In this document: in pieces, positions 35,333-42,426 of the stretch | Position numbering within the stretch: position 1 is the first letter of the stretch | How the letters are laid out: every line of letters starts with the position of its first letter | NCBI RefSeq assembly: GCF_013386165.1 | Contig: NZ_JACAOS010000018.1 | Coordinates: 62,001 to 126,000, forward strand | Length of the DNA: 64,000 nucleotides | Origin: Pseudomonas gingeri | GTDB taxonomy: Bacteria > Pseudomonadota > Gammaproteobacteria > Pseudomonadales > Pseudomonadaceae | Direction: 5' to 3' | The notes under the pieces: generated by a model | The model's input: only the letters and a program-made list of their open reading frames with translations | Told to the model about the DNA's origin: nothing | Database searches by the model: none | Position numbers and translations under genes: made by a program

Positions 35333-35584
35333 TTACTTCTTGCTTGCTTTTTCGAGCATACGCAGAGCGCGCTCGTTAGCTTCGTCAGCAGTCTGTTGTG
35401 CTTTTTGAGCAGCAGCCAGAGCTTCATCAGCTTTGCGGTAAGCTTCGTCAGCACGAGCCTGGGCACGAGCAGAGGCGTCTTCAGTAGCAGTCAGACGAGC
35501 TTCGGTTTCTTTGGATGCGCTGCTGCAACCAGTGGCCAGAACGGCGGCCAGGGCCAGAGCAGAGAATTTCAGAACGTTGTTCAT
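35333..35584 (-). CDS. oprI: OprI, major outer-membrane lipoprotein
   Basis: An 83-residue Lpp-type lipoprotein. Lipobox LATGC gives a lipidated Cys20. The mature part is a single alanine-rich heptad-repeat helix (ARAQARADEAYRKADEALAA...), expected to trimerise, and it ends in ...EKASKK with the terminal lysine used for peptidoglycan attachment. It is one of the most abundant Pseudomonas proteins. Codon use fits high expression: alanine is mostly GCT, unlike the GCC-rich neighbours. A strong ribosome site (AAGGGGAAC) precedes the ATG at 35584. Confidence 0.97.
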   Translation of the reverse strand: MNNVLKFSALALAAVLATGCSSASKETEARLTATEDASARAQARADEAYRKADEALAAAQKAQQTADEANERALRMLEKASKK

Positions 35585-36268
35585 CGTGTTCCCCTTCAAG
35601 GACTTTCTATTAATAACCATCTCCCCAGAGTGGGGATATAGTCGGCATACATACTACCCATTACTTGTAGTAAGTAAACTGACGTAACGCAAGAAGCAAA
35701 AAAAATTTTTGGAAGAGAATGTTTTCAGCTAACTTTTCATCATCCTGTATGAAAAATGTGCAGCAACCGGGCGCGATCCGGGCGCTTTGGGCAAGTCCAA
35801 CCTGCACTAGTGTGACAGTCACAGGGACTGTCCACTGCTCATACAAGCGTCGCGCTAGTCGCGGCGAATGACTCTTTTCTTCTACCGTCGGTAGGGCGGG
35901 GAGGCATCTTTGCCAATTGAAAAGTGACTTTAAGGAGCACTGTTCGTCTTACAACATAACATTCCGGCAATCTTCAGCCGCTGTTCAGGTTTTTCAGCGA
36001 AAGGGCCAGTGCGGCCGGGCTACCATGAGCCGGTTGGACCATATGACGAGCGTCCCTTGAGCAGTACGGGGAGGACGCCTACTATCTGTCAGGTGCCCGT
36101 TTGTTCGGGAGCTGTCGGCTCTTCTCGTTGTCCAACCTGGCACGGGGTGGCGTAGGATATTTGTGATGATTTGGCTGCTGTAGCGATTTTTCGTAGGAAG
36201 CCAGGTGGTCCCTTCGCCGGAAAAACATGTAAGGTAGGGTCAGAACCCAAGACCCGCGAGGAGTAGCG
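35585..36268. other. 684-bp region without a recognised gene, between oprI and the GNAT gene
   Basis: The oprI leader and promoter take up the first about 130 bases. Beyond 35720 I find no frame with good codon use. Visible elements are a direct repeat GCGCCCGG (minus strand, about 35768-35786), a small dyad GTGACAGTCAC near 35814 and GGGTCAGAACCC near 36236. A small RNA is possible, but no hairpin with a T-run marks an end. From memory the PAO1 gene order breaks here (oprI on one side, the PA1749 block on the other). Confidence 0.5.
35657..35712 (-). promoter_or_regulatory. Putative oprI promoter with UP element
   Basis: On the minus strand, TTGCGT (35687-35692) and TACAAG (35664-35669) are 17 bases apart. 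An A/T tract (AAAAATTTTTTTT, about 35697-35710) sits directly upstream at the UP-element position. The leader would be about 70 bases. The -10 match is moderate; the extreme AT content in a GC-rich genome is the best support. Confidence 0.5.
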
Positions 36269-36550
36269 ATGAGCGAGGCGTTGTCCATCCACCATGACCA
36301 GGCAGGTCATCAATTCGAGACCAATGTGGACGGTCATCGTGCCTACCTGACCTATATGGACCTGGGTAAGCAGACCCTGGATATCTACCGGACCTTCGTG
36401 CCCAACGCCTTGCGCGGCCGGGGCATCGCGGCGGCGCTGACTGAACACGCGCTGGCTTATGCCGATCAGATGGGCTACACGGTGATTCCTTCCTGCTCCT
36501 ATGTCGAGCGTTACATGGAACGTCATCAGCGGCACGCCGCGAAGATCTGA
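36269..36550 (+). CDS. GNAT-type N-acetyltransferase (short YidJ-like)
   Basis: A 93-residue minimal GNAT. It has the acetyl-CoA pyrophosphate-binding motif RTFVPNALRGRGIAAALTEHAL (around residues 41-62) and the SYVERYMERH strand-helix typical of the GNAT_acetyltr_3 group. The size is normal for this subgroup. A GCGAGGAGTAGCG site precedes the ATG. The acceptor is unknown. It converges on the DAHP synthase gene with a bidirectional terminator between. Confidence 0.86.
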   Translation: MSEALSIHHDQAGHQFETNVDGHRAYLTYMDLGKQTLDIYRTFVPNALRGRGIAAALTEHALAYADQMGYTVIPSCSYVERYMERHQRHAAKI

Positions 36551-36565
36551 GTCCACGACGCACAC

Positions 36566-36594
36566 AAAAACGCCGGGCAATGCCCGGCGTTTTT
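36566..36594. terminator. Bidirectional intrinsic terminator between GNAT and DAHP synthase genes
   Basis: AAAAACGCCGGGC, loop AAT, GCCCGGCGTTTTT is fully symmetric and has a T-run in both directions, serving the convergent genes. Confidence 0.9.
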
Positions 36595-36611
36595 GCGTCT
36601 GCGTTCGGCGA

Positions 36612-37688
36612 TCAGCTGCGCTGGCGCTTGGGCAGGACGTCCTTGAGCTTGGCATGCATGCTGCGCAAGGTTTTTTCGGTGGCGCTCCAGTCAATGCAGG
36701 CGTCGGTGATCGAGACGCCGTATTGCAGGTCGGCGAGGTCTTTCGGAATCGCCTGGCAACCCCAGTTCAGGTGGCTCTCGACCATCAGGCCGATGATCGA
36801 CTGGTTGCCTTCGAGAATCTGGTTGGCGACGTTCTCCATCACCAGCGGTTGCAGGGCCGGGTCCTTGTTGGAGTTGGCGTGGCTGCAATCGACCATGATG
36901 TTGGCCTTGATCTTTGCCTTGTCCAGCGCCTGTTCACAGACCGCGACACTGACCGAGTCGTAGTTCGGCTTGCCGTTGCCGCCGCGTAACACCACGTGGC
37001 CGTAGGCATTGCCCTTGGTGGTGACGATGGACACGCCGCCTTCCTGGTTGATACCGAGGAAGCGATGGGGGCTGGAGACCGACTGCAAGGCGTTGATCGC
37101 CACGGTCAGGCCGCCGTCGGTACCGTTCTTGAAGCCCACGGCCGAGGACAGGCCCGAGGCCATTTCGCGGTGGGTCTGGGATTCGGTGGTGCGCGCGCCG
37201 ATGGCCGACCAGCTGATCAGGTCCTGCAGGTACTGCGGCGAGATCGGGTCGAGGGCTTCAGTGGCGGTGGGCAGGCCCATTTCCGCCAGGTCCAGCAGCA
37301 ATTGGCGACCGATGTGCAGGCCGTCCTGGATCTTGAAGGAGTCATCCAGGTAAGGGTCGTTGATCAGGCCTTTCCAGCCGACGGTGGTGCGCGGCTTCTC
37401 GAAGTACACGCGCATCACCAGGTACAGGCTGTCGGACACTTCGGCAGCCAGGACCTTCAGCCGCTCGGCGTATTCGTGGGCCGCCTTGATGTCATGGATC
37501 GAGCAAGGCCCGATGACGACAAACAGGCGATGGTCCGTGCCATCGAGGATATTGCGGATCACCTCGCGACCTTTGGTCACGGTACGCAGGGCGGTCTCGC
37601 TCAGGGGAATATCACGCTTGAGCTGATCGGGAGTGATCAGCGTCTCGTTGGAGGCGACGTTAAGGTCGTTGATCGGTAAATCAGCCAT
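36612..37688 (-). CDS. 3-deoxy-7-phosphoheptulonate (DAHP) synthase, class I
   Basis: A 358-residue class I (AroFGH-type) DAHP synthase that condenses PEP and erythrose 4-phosphate at the entry to the shikimate pathway. Motifs are FVVIGPCSIHD, MRVYFEKPRTTVGWKGLINDP, the metal-binding DLISWSAIGARTTESQTHREMASGL and MVDCSHANSNKDP. Pseudomonads have more than one isozyme with different aromatic feedback; which this is cannot be told, so no isozyme symbol is used. The upstream gap to the PilZ-like gene is about 130 bases. Confidence 0.94.
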   Translation of the reverse strand: MADLPINDLNVASNETLITPDQLKRDIPLSETALRTVTKGREVIRNILDGTDHRLFVVIGPCSIHDIKAAHEYAERLKVLAAEVSDSLYLVMRVYFEKPRTTVGWKGLINDPYLDDSFKIQDGLHIGRQLLLDLAEMGLPTATEALDPISPQYLQDLISWSAIGARTTESQTHREMASGLSSAVGFKNGTDGGLTVAINALQSVSSPHRFLGINQEGGVSIVTTKGNAYGHVVLRGGNGKPNYDSVSVAVCEQALDKAKIKANIMVDCSHANSNKDPALQPLVMENVANQILEGNQSIIGLMVESHLNWGCQAIPKDLADLQYGVSITDACIDWSATEKTLRSMHAKLKDVLPKRQRS

Positions 37689-37817
37689 CGTGTTACTCGT
37701 CAGGTCACGGGTGCCGGCCGCCAGCGATCCCCGCGCGGCGGAGCGCAGCAGATTTGAGCGCGTCGGGGAGCCGAACCTTAGCGCGTTAAGCGGGGGGCGG
37801 GCAATGGCCTGGCCGGT

Positions 37818-38264
37818 TTAATCGAGTAAAGCCCGCACATAAGGTTGCCCAAGGCTGGCCTGGGAGAAGTCGTTGGCGTGTTCCCGAACCCATTGCTGGG
37901 CAATGACTTCGACGTTTTGCCGATCTTCGCTTTGTTGCTCGCGGGTTCGCTGGTAGCGTTCGATCTGGCAAACCTGCTCGCCCATGCGGGCGCCGAACAG
38001 GGTTTGCTCGTCGACAAAGGCAATGCCCACCCGGTAGCCGTGCTTGCGTTTCAGGCACCAGGCCACGTAGCCGGGATAACAGGCAACTGCGCCGAGGCTG
38101 GGAATGCACATTTGCAGCGCCGAACCTTTGCGCCAGCCGCGTGGCGAAAGGCAGGAGACACCTCCCAGGCTGATGCTGTCCAGTCGCTGGAGGGAAATGC
38201 AGGAATGCTCGAGCAAGGTCAATGTGACGGGAACGTCATCGGGATGAGGAAGAAAGCGAACCAT
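37818..38264 (-). CDS. PilZ-like domain protein
   Basis: A 148-residue protein. The segment LDSISLGGVSCLSP (about residues 28-41) has the D-x-S-x-x-G core of PilZ domains, followed by beta-rich sequence (KHGYRVGIAFVDEQTLFGARMGEQVCQIERYQ). The RxxxR arginines expected just upstream are not in normal form (only MVRFL and LQRL), so c-di-GMP binding is doubtful. The ATG at 38262-38264 overlaps by two bases the ATG of the divergent thioredoxin-like gene. An AGGGAG site 9 bases upstream supports this start. Confidence 0.72.
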   Translation of the reverse strand: MVRFLPHPDDVPVTLTLLEHSCISLQRLDSISLGGVSCLSPRGWRKGSALQMCIPSLGAVACYPGYVAWCLKRKHGYRVGIAFVDEQTLFGARMGEQVCQIERYQRTREQQSEDRQNVEVIAQQWVREHANDFSQASLGQPYVRALLD

Positions 38265-38649
38265 GAACAACGACTCCCTGCGTCGGTCAGTGGAAAAACT
38301 TTCCAACAGTATAGTGAAGAGCCTGGAGTTGACGGATTTTGATATCGACCGGAATCTATTGGACTTGCCAGGTGTTTCGTTACTGATATTCACCAGTGTC
38401 GGCTGTGCCTCCTGCCGCTTCGCCCGGGCAGTATTGCCGACCCTGGCCCTGCCGGTGGAACACCTGTGCTGGATCGATGCGGGTGACAACGGCGGGGCGG
38501 TGCAGCGTTATGGGGTGTTTCATCTGCCCGCGCTGTTTGTGATCAAGGACGGCGGGTTTCATGGCGCCGTACAGTCACGCCTGGCGGTGAACGAGCTTGT
38601 CGAAGCGCTTCGGCAAGCCTTGAGTCTTGTACCAGAGGAGTTGCCATGA
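38263..38649 (+). CDS. Thioredoxin-like protein with CASC active site
   Basis: A 128-residue protein with a thioredoxin fold: the strand VSLLIFTSVGCASCRFAR carries a CxxC pair (Cys48, Cys51) and the cis-proline loop is YGVFHLPALFVIKDG. No signal peptide is seen, so it is cytoplasmic. The N-terminal 35 residues are an extra helical part. Its start codon overlaps that of the divergent PilZ-like gene, and its stop overlaps the next gene (ATGA at 38646-38649), so it is coupled to the reductase gene. The redox partner is unknown. Confidence 0.82.
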   Translation: MNNDSLRRSVEKLSNSIVKSLELTDFDIDRNLLDLPGVSLLIFTSVGCASCRFARAVLPTLALPVEHLCWIDAGDNGGAVQRYGVFHLPALFVIKDGGFHGAVQSRLAVNELVEALRQALSLVPEELP

Positions 38650-39611
38650 CAGGTTCAGCGAGCAGGCCGCGTATCGGCATTATCGGTACGGGGGCGATCG
38701 GCGGGTATTACGGTGTGATGCTGGCGCGGGCCGGTTTTGATGTGCATTTCCTGCTGCGCAGCGAATTTTCGGTGGTGGCCGAGAACGGTTTGCAGATCGA
38801 CAGTGCGGTGCATGGTCCGCTGCATCTGACGACGGTGCAGGCTTATTCCGAGGCCGCCGATATGCCGCCCTGCGACTGGTTGCTGGTGGGGGCCAAGACC
38901 ACCAGCAACGCCAGTCTCGCACCGCTGATTGCCCAGGCCGCCGCGCCGGGGGCGAAGGTGCTGGTGCTGCAGAACGGTCTCGAGGTGGAGGACGAACTGC
39001 GCGCGCTGCTGCCCGAGTCCCTGCACCTGTTGGGCGGTCTGTGTTTTATCTGCGTACACCGCGCCGGTCCCGGGGCCATCGTGCACCAGGCCCTGGGGGC
39101 GGTGAATATCGGTTATCACAGTGGTCCGTTGCTGCAGGATGTCGCGGCCCTCCAGGCCCTGGTCGAAGAGGGCACCGGCCTGTTCCATGAGGCGGGCATC
39201 GAGTCCCAGGCCATGGCCAACCTGCAACAGGCGCGCTGGCAGAAGCTGGTGTGGAACGTGCCTTATAGCGGCCTGTCGGTGTTGCTGCGGGCCAGCACCA
39301 CGCCGTTGATGACCGATGACAGCAGTCGCGAGCTGGTCCAGGCGCTGATGGCCGAAGTCGTGCAGGGCGCCCTGGCCTGTGGCCATGAGCTGCCGCCCGG
39401 TTGTGCCGAGCACTTGTTCAAGGTGACGGAAAAGATGCCGGACTACTGGCCGAGCATGTACCACGATTTTGTGCACAAGCGCGCGCTGGAACTGGACTCC
39501 ATCTATGTCCGGCCGTTGGCGGCGGCGAGTGCCGCCGGTTGCGAGTTGCCCAAGATTCGCGCCTTGTACCAGGCGCTGGCGTTTATCGACGTGAACAATC
39601 GTCAGGGGTGA
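38646..39611 (+). CDS. 2-dehydropantoate 2-reductase-like (ApbA/PanE family)
   Basis: A 321-residue NADP-dependent reductase of the ketopantoate reductase family. The nucleotide site is IGIIGTGAIGGYYGVMLARAG near the N-terminus, the catalytic Lys is in WQKLVWNVPYSGLSVLL and the C-terminal helical domain holds PSMYHDF. PanE makes pantoate for coenzyme A; many genomes have several paralogues acting on other 2-keto acids, so the symbol is withheld. It is translationally coupled to the thioredoxin-like gene. A REPIN follows. Confidence 0.88.
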   Translation: MTGSASRPRIGIIGTGAIGGYYGVMLARAGFDVHFLLRSEFSVVAENGLQIDSAVHGPLHLTTVQAYSEAADMPPCDWLLVGAKTTSNASLAPLIAQAAAPGAKVLVLQNGLEVEDELRALLPESLHLLGGLCFICVHRAGPGAIVHQALGAVNIGYHSGPLLQDVAALQALVEEGTGLFHEAGIESQAMANLQQARWQKLVWNVPYSGLSVLLRASTTPLMTDDSSRELVQALMAEVVQGALACGHELPPGCAEHLFKVTEKMPDYWPSMYHDFVHKRALELDSIYVRPLAAASAAGCELPKIRALYQALAFIDVNNRQG

Positions 39612-39619
39612 ATGCAGCC

Positions 39620-39711
39620 CTGTAGGCGCCGGCTTGCTGGCGATTGCGATCTGAGCGTCGACATTCTTGTTGCCAGGTAAACCGTTATCGCCAGCAAGCT
39701 GGCTCCTACAG
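39620..39711. repeat. REPIN after the panE-like gene
   Basis: TGTAGGCGCCGGCTTGCTGGCGAT pairs with ATCGCCAGCAAGCTGGCTCCTACA around a spacer of about 45 bases. The spacer is longer and different in sequence from most other copies. Confidence 0.85.
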
Positions 39712-39845
39712 GTTTTGTGGGATTTTCAAGAGTGTGTTCCTTCGGGGATGGACCGTGGGGCCGGCCCGACCAGCCGTGCCCCGCGGTCTTCGGGGCGCTG
39801 CTAAGCTCAACTGATCTCCGCCATTCTGGCAATCGAGGAGGCCCC

Positions 39846-40346
39846 ATGATCCGTTCGATGTTGTATGCCACCGACCTCGGTCTGTATGCACCTTATGTGA
39901 TGCAGCATGCCCTGGAGTTGGCGCGAACGTTCAAGGCCGATTTGTATGTGGTGCACGCGGTCGAGCCGATGGGCCTGTTCGCCGAATCGGTGTTGCAGAG
40001 CTACCTGGACGAGCAGGCATTGAACGAATTTCACAGCCAGGGTCTTAACACCGTGATGGCGACCATCGAGCAGCGGGTGCTCGACAGCTTTCGCGAGGAA
40101 TGCGCGGATGGGCTCCAGGACCTGAGCATGATCCAGTCGATCAAGGTGCTCCAGGGCGACCCCTCGCAGGTCATTCTCGAACAGGCCCGGGCTCTTTCGG
40201 TGGACCTGCTGATCGTCGGCAGTCACAGTCATGGCACTGGTGGCGAGGTGCATTTGGGGCGTACCGCCGCACGGGTCCTGCAGTTGTCCCAGGTGCCGGT
40301 TTACCTGGTGCCGCTGTTGCAGCGCCGTCGTTATGGCGATATCTGA
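39846..40346 (+). CDS. Universal stress protein (UspA family)
   Basis: A 166-residue single-domain UspA-type protein: MLYATDLGLYAPYVMQHALELA at the N-terminus, VVHAVEP, and the ATP-binding-type motif LIVGSHSHGTGGEVHLGRTAARVLQLSQVPVYLVP (G-2x-G-9x-G[S/T] is partly kept, with GR followed by T). A GAGGAGGCCCC site precedes the ATG. It lies upstream of cysB with a promoter-bearing gap between. Its trigger is unknown. Confidence 0.88.
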   Translation: MIRSMLYATDLGLYAPYVMQHALELARTFKADLYVVHAVEPMGLFAESVLQSYLDEQALNEFHSQGLNTVMATIEQRVLDSFREECADGLQDLSMIQSIKVLQGDPSQVILEQARALSVDLLIVGSHSHGTGGEVHLGRTAARVLQLSQVPVYLVPLLQRRRYGDI

Positions 40347-40458
40347 GCTGGAAAGTCAGTGATTTGATAAAAAAGTTCTAGATTTATTCTTCAAACCATT
40401 CATATAGTTATATATCGCCGCTCTGATCTGTGGCGTTTACCTGCTTTGAGGGATACAT
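40347..40458 (+). promoter_or_regulatory. AT-rich promoter region of cysB
   Basis: This 112-bp gap is strikingly AT-rich compared with its surroundings (GATTTATTCTTCAAACC and CATATAGTTATATATCG). TATAGT/TATATA candidates for a -10 lie near 40400-40412. CysB is known to repress its own gene in enteric bacteria; a site here is plausible but no exact operator is claimed. Confidence 0.5.
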
Positions 40459-41433
40459 ATGAAGCTTCAACAACTGCGCTACATCTGGGAAGTGGCGCAC
40501 CACGACCTCAACGTTTCCGCGACCGCGCAAAGCCTTTACACCTCTCAGCCGGGTATCAGCAAACAGATCCGCCTGCTCGAAGACGAGCTGGGTGTCGAAG
40601 TCTTCGCCCGCAGTGGCAAGCACCTGACCCGCGTCACGCCAGCCGGTGAACGTATCATCACCACGGCCGGCGAGATCCTGCGCAAGGTCGAGAGCATCAA
40701 GCAGATCGCCCAGGAATTCTCCAACGAGAAGAAAGGTACCCTGTCGATCGCCACCACCCACACCCAGGCGCGTTATGCCTTGCCGCCGGTGATCAGCAGT
40801 TTTATCAAGCAATACCCGGACGTGGCCCTGCACATGCACCAGGGCTCGCCGATGCAGATCGCCGAGATGGCCGCCGACGGTACCGTGGATTTCGCCATTG
40901 CCACCGAAGCCCTGGAGCTGTTCGGCGACCTAGTGATGATGCCGTGCTATCGCTGGAACCGTTGTGTGGTCGTGCCTCAAGGGCACCCGCTGACCAAGCT
41001 GCCGAAGCTGACCCTGGAAAGCCTGGCCGAATACCCGATCGTGACCTACGTGTTCGGTTTCACTGGCCGTTCCAAGCTGGACGAAGCCTTCAGTCATCGC
41101 GGCCTGACCCCCAAGGTGGTGTTCACCGCGGCGGACGCCGACGTGATCAAGACCTATGTGCGCCTGGGCCTGGGCGTCGGTATTGTCGCCAAGATGGCGG
41201 TGGACCCGGTGCTCGACAAAGACCTGGTGGTGCTCGATGCCAGCGAGTTGTTCGAGTCCAGCGTGACCAAGATCGGTTTCCGTCGCGGGACCTTCCTGCG
41301 TGGTTTCATGTGCGACTTCATCGAGAAGTTCGCACCGCACCTGACCCGTGAAGTCATGGCCAAGGCCATCCAGTGCCACAACAAGCAGGAACTGGAAGAG
41401 CTGTTCGACGGTGTCGAGCTGCCGGTGCACTGA
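40459..41433 (+). CDS. cysB: CysB, LysR-type regulator of cysteine biosynthesis
   Basis: A 324-residue LysR-type regulator. The N-terminal wHTH begins MKLQQLRYIWEVAHHDLNVSATAQSLYTSQPGISKQIRLLE, diagnostic of CysB/Cbl. The effector domain carries TTHTQARYALPPVI and YPIVTYVFGFTGRSKLDEAF. CysB activates sulfate uptake and reduction genes with N-acetylserine as inducer. The position next to cysH supports the name. A symmetric terminator separates it from convergent cysH. Confidence 0.97.
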   Translation: MKLQQLRYIWEVAHHDLNVSATAQSLYTSQPGISKQIRLLEDELGVEVFARSGKHLTRVTPAGERIITTAGEILRKVESIKQIAQEFSNEKKGTLSIATTHTQARYALPPVISSFIKQYPDVALHMHQGSPMQIAEMAADGTVDFAIATEALELFGDLVMMPCYRWNRCVVVPQGHPLTKLPKLTLESLAEYPIVTYVFGFTGRSKLDEAFSHRGLTPKVVFTAADADVIKTYVRLGLGVGIVAKMAVDPVLDKDLVVLDASELFESSVTKIGFRRGTFLRGFMCDFIEKFAPHLTREVMAKAIQCHNKQELEELFDGVELPVH

Positions 41434-41446
41434 GTCGCCCGAATAT

Positions 41447-41476
41447 GAAAAAGCCCCGACTGGTTCGGGGCTTTTT
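41447..41476. terminator. Bidirectional intrinsic terminator between cysB and cysH
   Basis: AAAAAGCCCCGA, loop CTGG, TTCGGGGCTTTTTT has T-runs in both directions between the convergent genes. Confidence 0.9.
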
Positions 41477-41503
41477 TGTGCGCGCGGGGTTTTACCGGGG
41501 GCG

Positions 41504-42238
41504 TCAGATCTTGGCGATCAGGTTCCCGGAGTGCAAACCGCATTCCTTCTGCGTGGCTTCTTCCCACCACCAGCGGCCTTCGCGTTCGTGCTGGTTCGGC
41601 AGCACCGGACGGGTGCAGGGCTCGCAACCGATGCTGATGAAGCCGCGTTCGTGGAGGCTGTTGTACGGCAGTTCGAGCATGCGGATATAACCCCAGATCT
41701 CTTCGCTGCTCATCTGCGCCAGCGGGTTGAACTTGTACAGGGTACGTTCCGGGGTGGAGAAGGCGCTGTCGATTTCCAGTGCCGCCACCTGGCTGCGGGT
41801 GCCCGGGCTCTGGTCGCGACGCTGGCCGGTGGCCCAGGCGCTGACGCCGGACAACTTGCGCCGCAGCGGTGCGATCTTGCGGATGCCACAGCATTCGCCA
41901 TGGTTGTCCTTGTAGAAGCTGAACAGGCCTTTTGCCTTGACGAAGGGCTCAAGCTCCTGGTGATCCGGCGAGATCAGCTCGATGTCGATCTTGTAGTGCT
42001 CGCGCACCTGATCGATGAAACGATAGGTCTCCGGGTGCAGGCGGCCGGTGTCGAGGCTGAAGACCTTGACGTTCTTGTTCAGTTTCCAGGCCATGTCCAC
42101 CAGCACCACGTCTTCCGCGCCGCTGAAGGATATCCACAGGTCGTCGCCAAACTGGGCAAAGGCCAGCTTGAGGATGTCCTGGGCGGACTTGTTGGCGTAT
42201 GTCGCGGCGAGTTCAGCGACGTCGAACGGTTGGCTCAT
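41504..42238 (-). CDS. cysH: CysH, adenylyl-sulfate (APS) reductase
   Basis: A 244-residue thioredoxin-dependent sulfonucleotide reductase. Cys116-Cys117 (HGECCGIRK) and Cys205-x-x-Cys208 (GCEPCTRP) form the [4Fe-4S]-binding CC...CxxC pattern that marks assimilatory APS reductases and is absent from enteric PAPS reductases. Catalytic Cys233 lies in KECGLH. It reduces APS to sulfite in cysteine synthesis. The start is ATG at 42238 (MSQPFDVAEL); the longer upstream frame runs through a REPIN and is not coding. Confidence 0.95.
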   Translation of the reverse strand: MSQPFDVAELAATYANKSAQDILKLAFAQFGDDLWISFSGAEDVVLVDMAWKLNKNVKVFSLDTGRLHPETYRFIDQVREHYKIDIELISPDHQELEPFVKAKGLFSFYKDNHGECCGIRKIAPLRRKLSGVSAWATGQRRDQSPGTRSQVAALEIDSAFSTPERTLYKFNPLAQMSSEEIWGYIRMLELPYNSLHERGFISIGCEPCTRPVLPNQHEREGRWWWEEATQKECGLHSGNLIAKI

Positions 42239-42330
42239 CAGGCGGTTCCTACAGTCAGTGGCGCTTTGCGCTCGAATAGGCGAATAGTAACAAAATCCTT
42301 CGGCCACGGCCCCATGCCTGAACGCATTCC

Positions 42331-42413
42331 CTGTGGCCGGCTTGCCGGCGATGGCGTCCGTATGGGTGCCGCAAGGCTCGATGGCCCCATCGCTGGCAAG
42401 CCAGCTCCTACAG
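42331..42413. repeat. REPIN between cysH and pabB
   Basis: CTGTGGCCGGCTTGCCGGCGATGG pairs with CCATCGCTGGCAAGCCAGCTCCTACAG. The left arm lacks the usual GGAG of TAGGAGCC (TGTGGCC). Confidence 0.83.
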
Positions 42414-42426
42414 GTTGGGTGGTGTG

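Noticed and set aside
35661..35846. 61-codon minus-strand ORF upstream of oprI
   Set aside because: It covers the putative oprI promoter and AT tract, has no ribosome site, and its C-terminus comes from the AT-rich control region.
36089..36694. 201-codon minus-strand frame opposite the GNAT gene
   Set aside because: It crosses the bidirectional terminator and the end of the DAHP synthase gene and has no recognisable domain.
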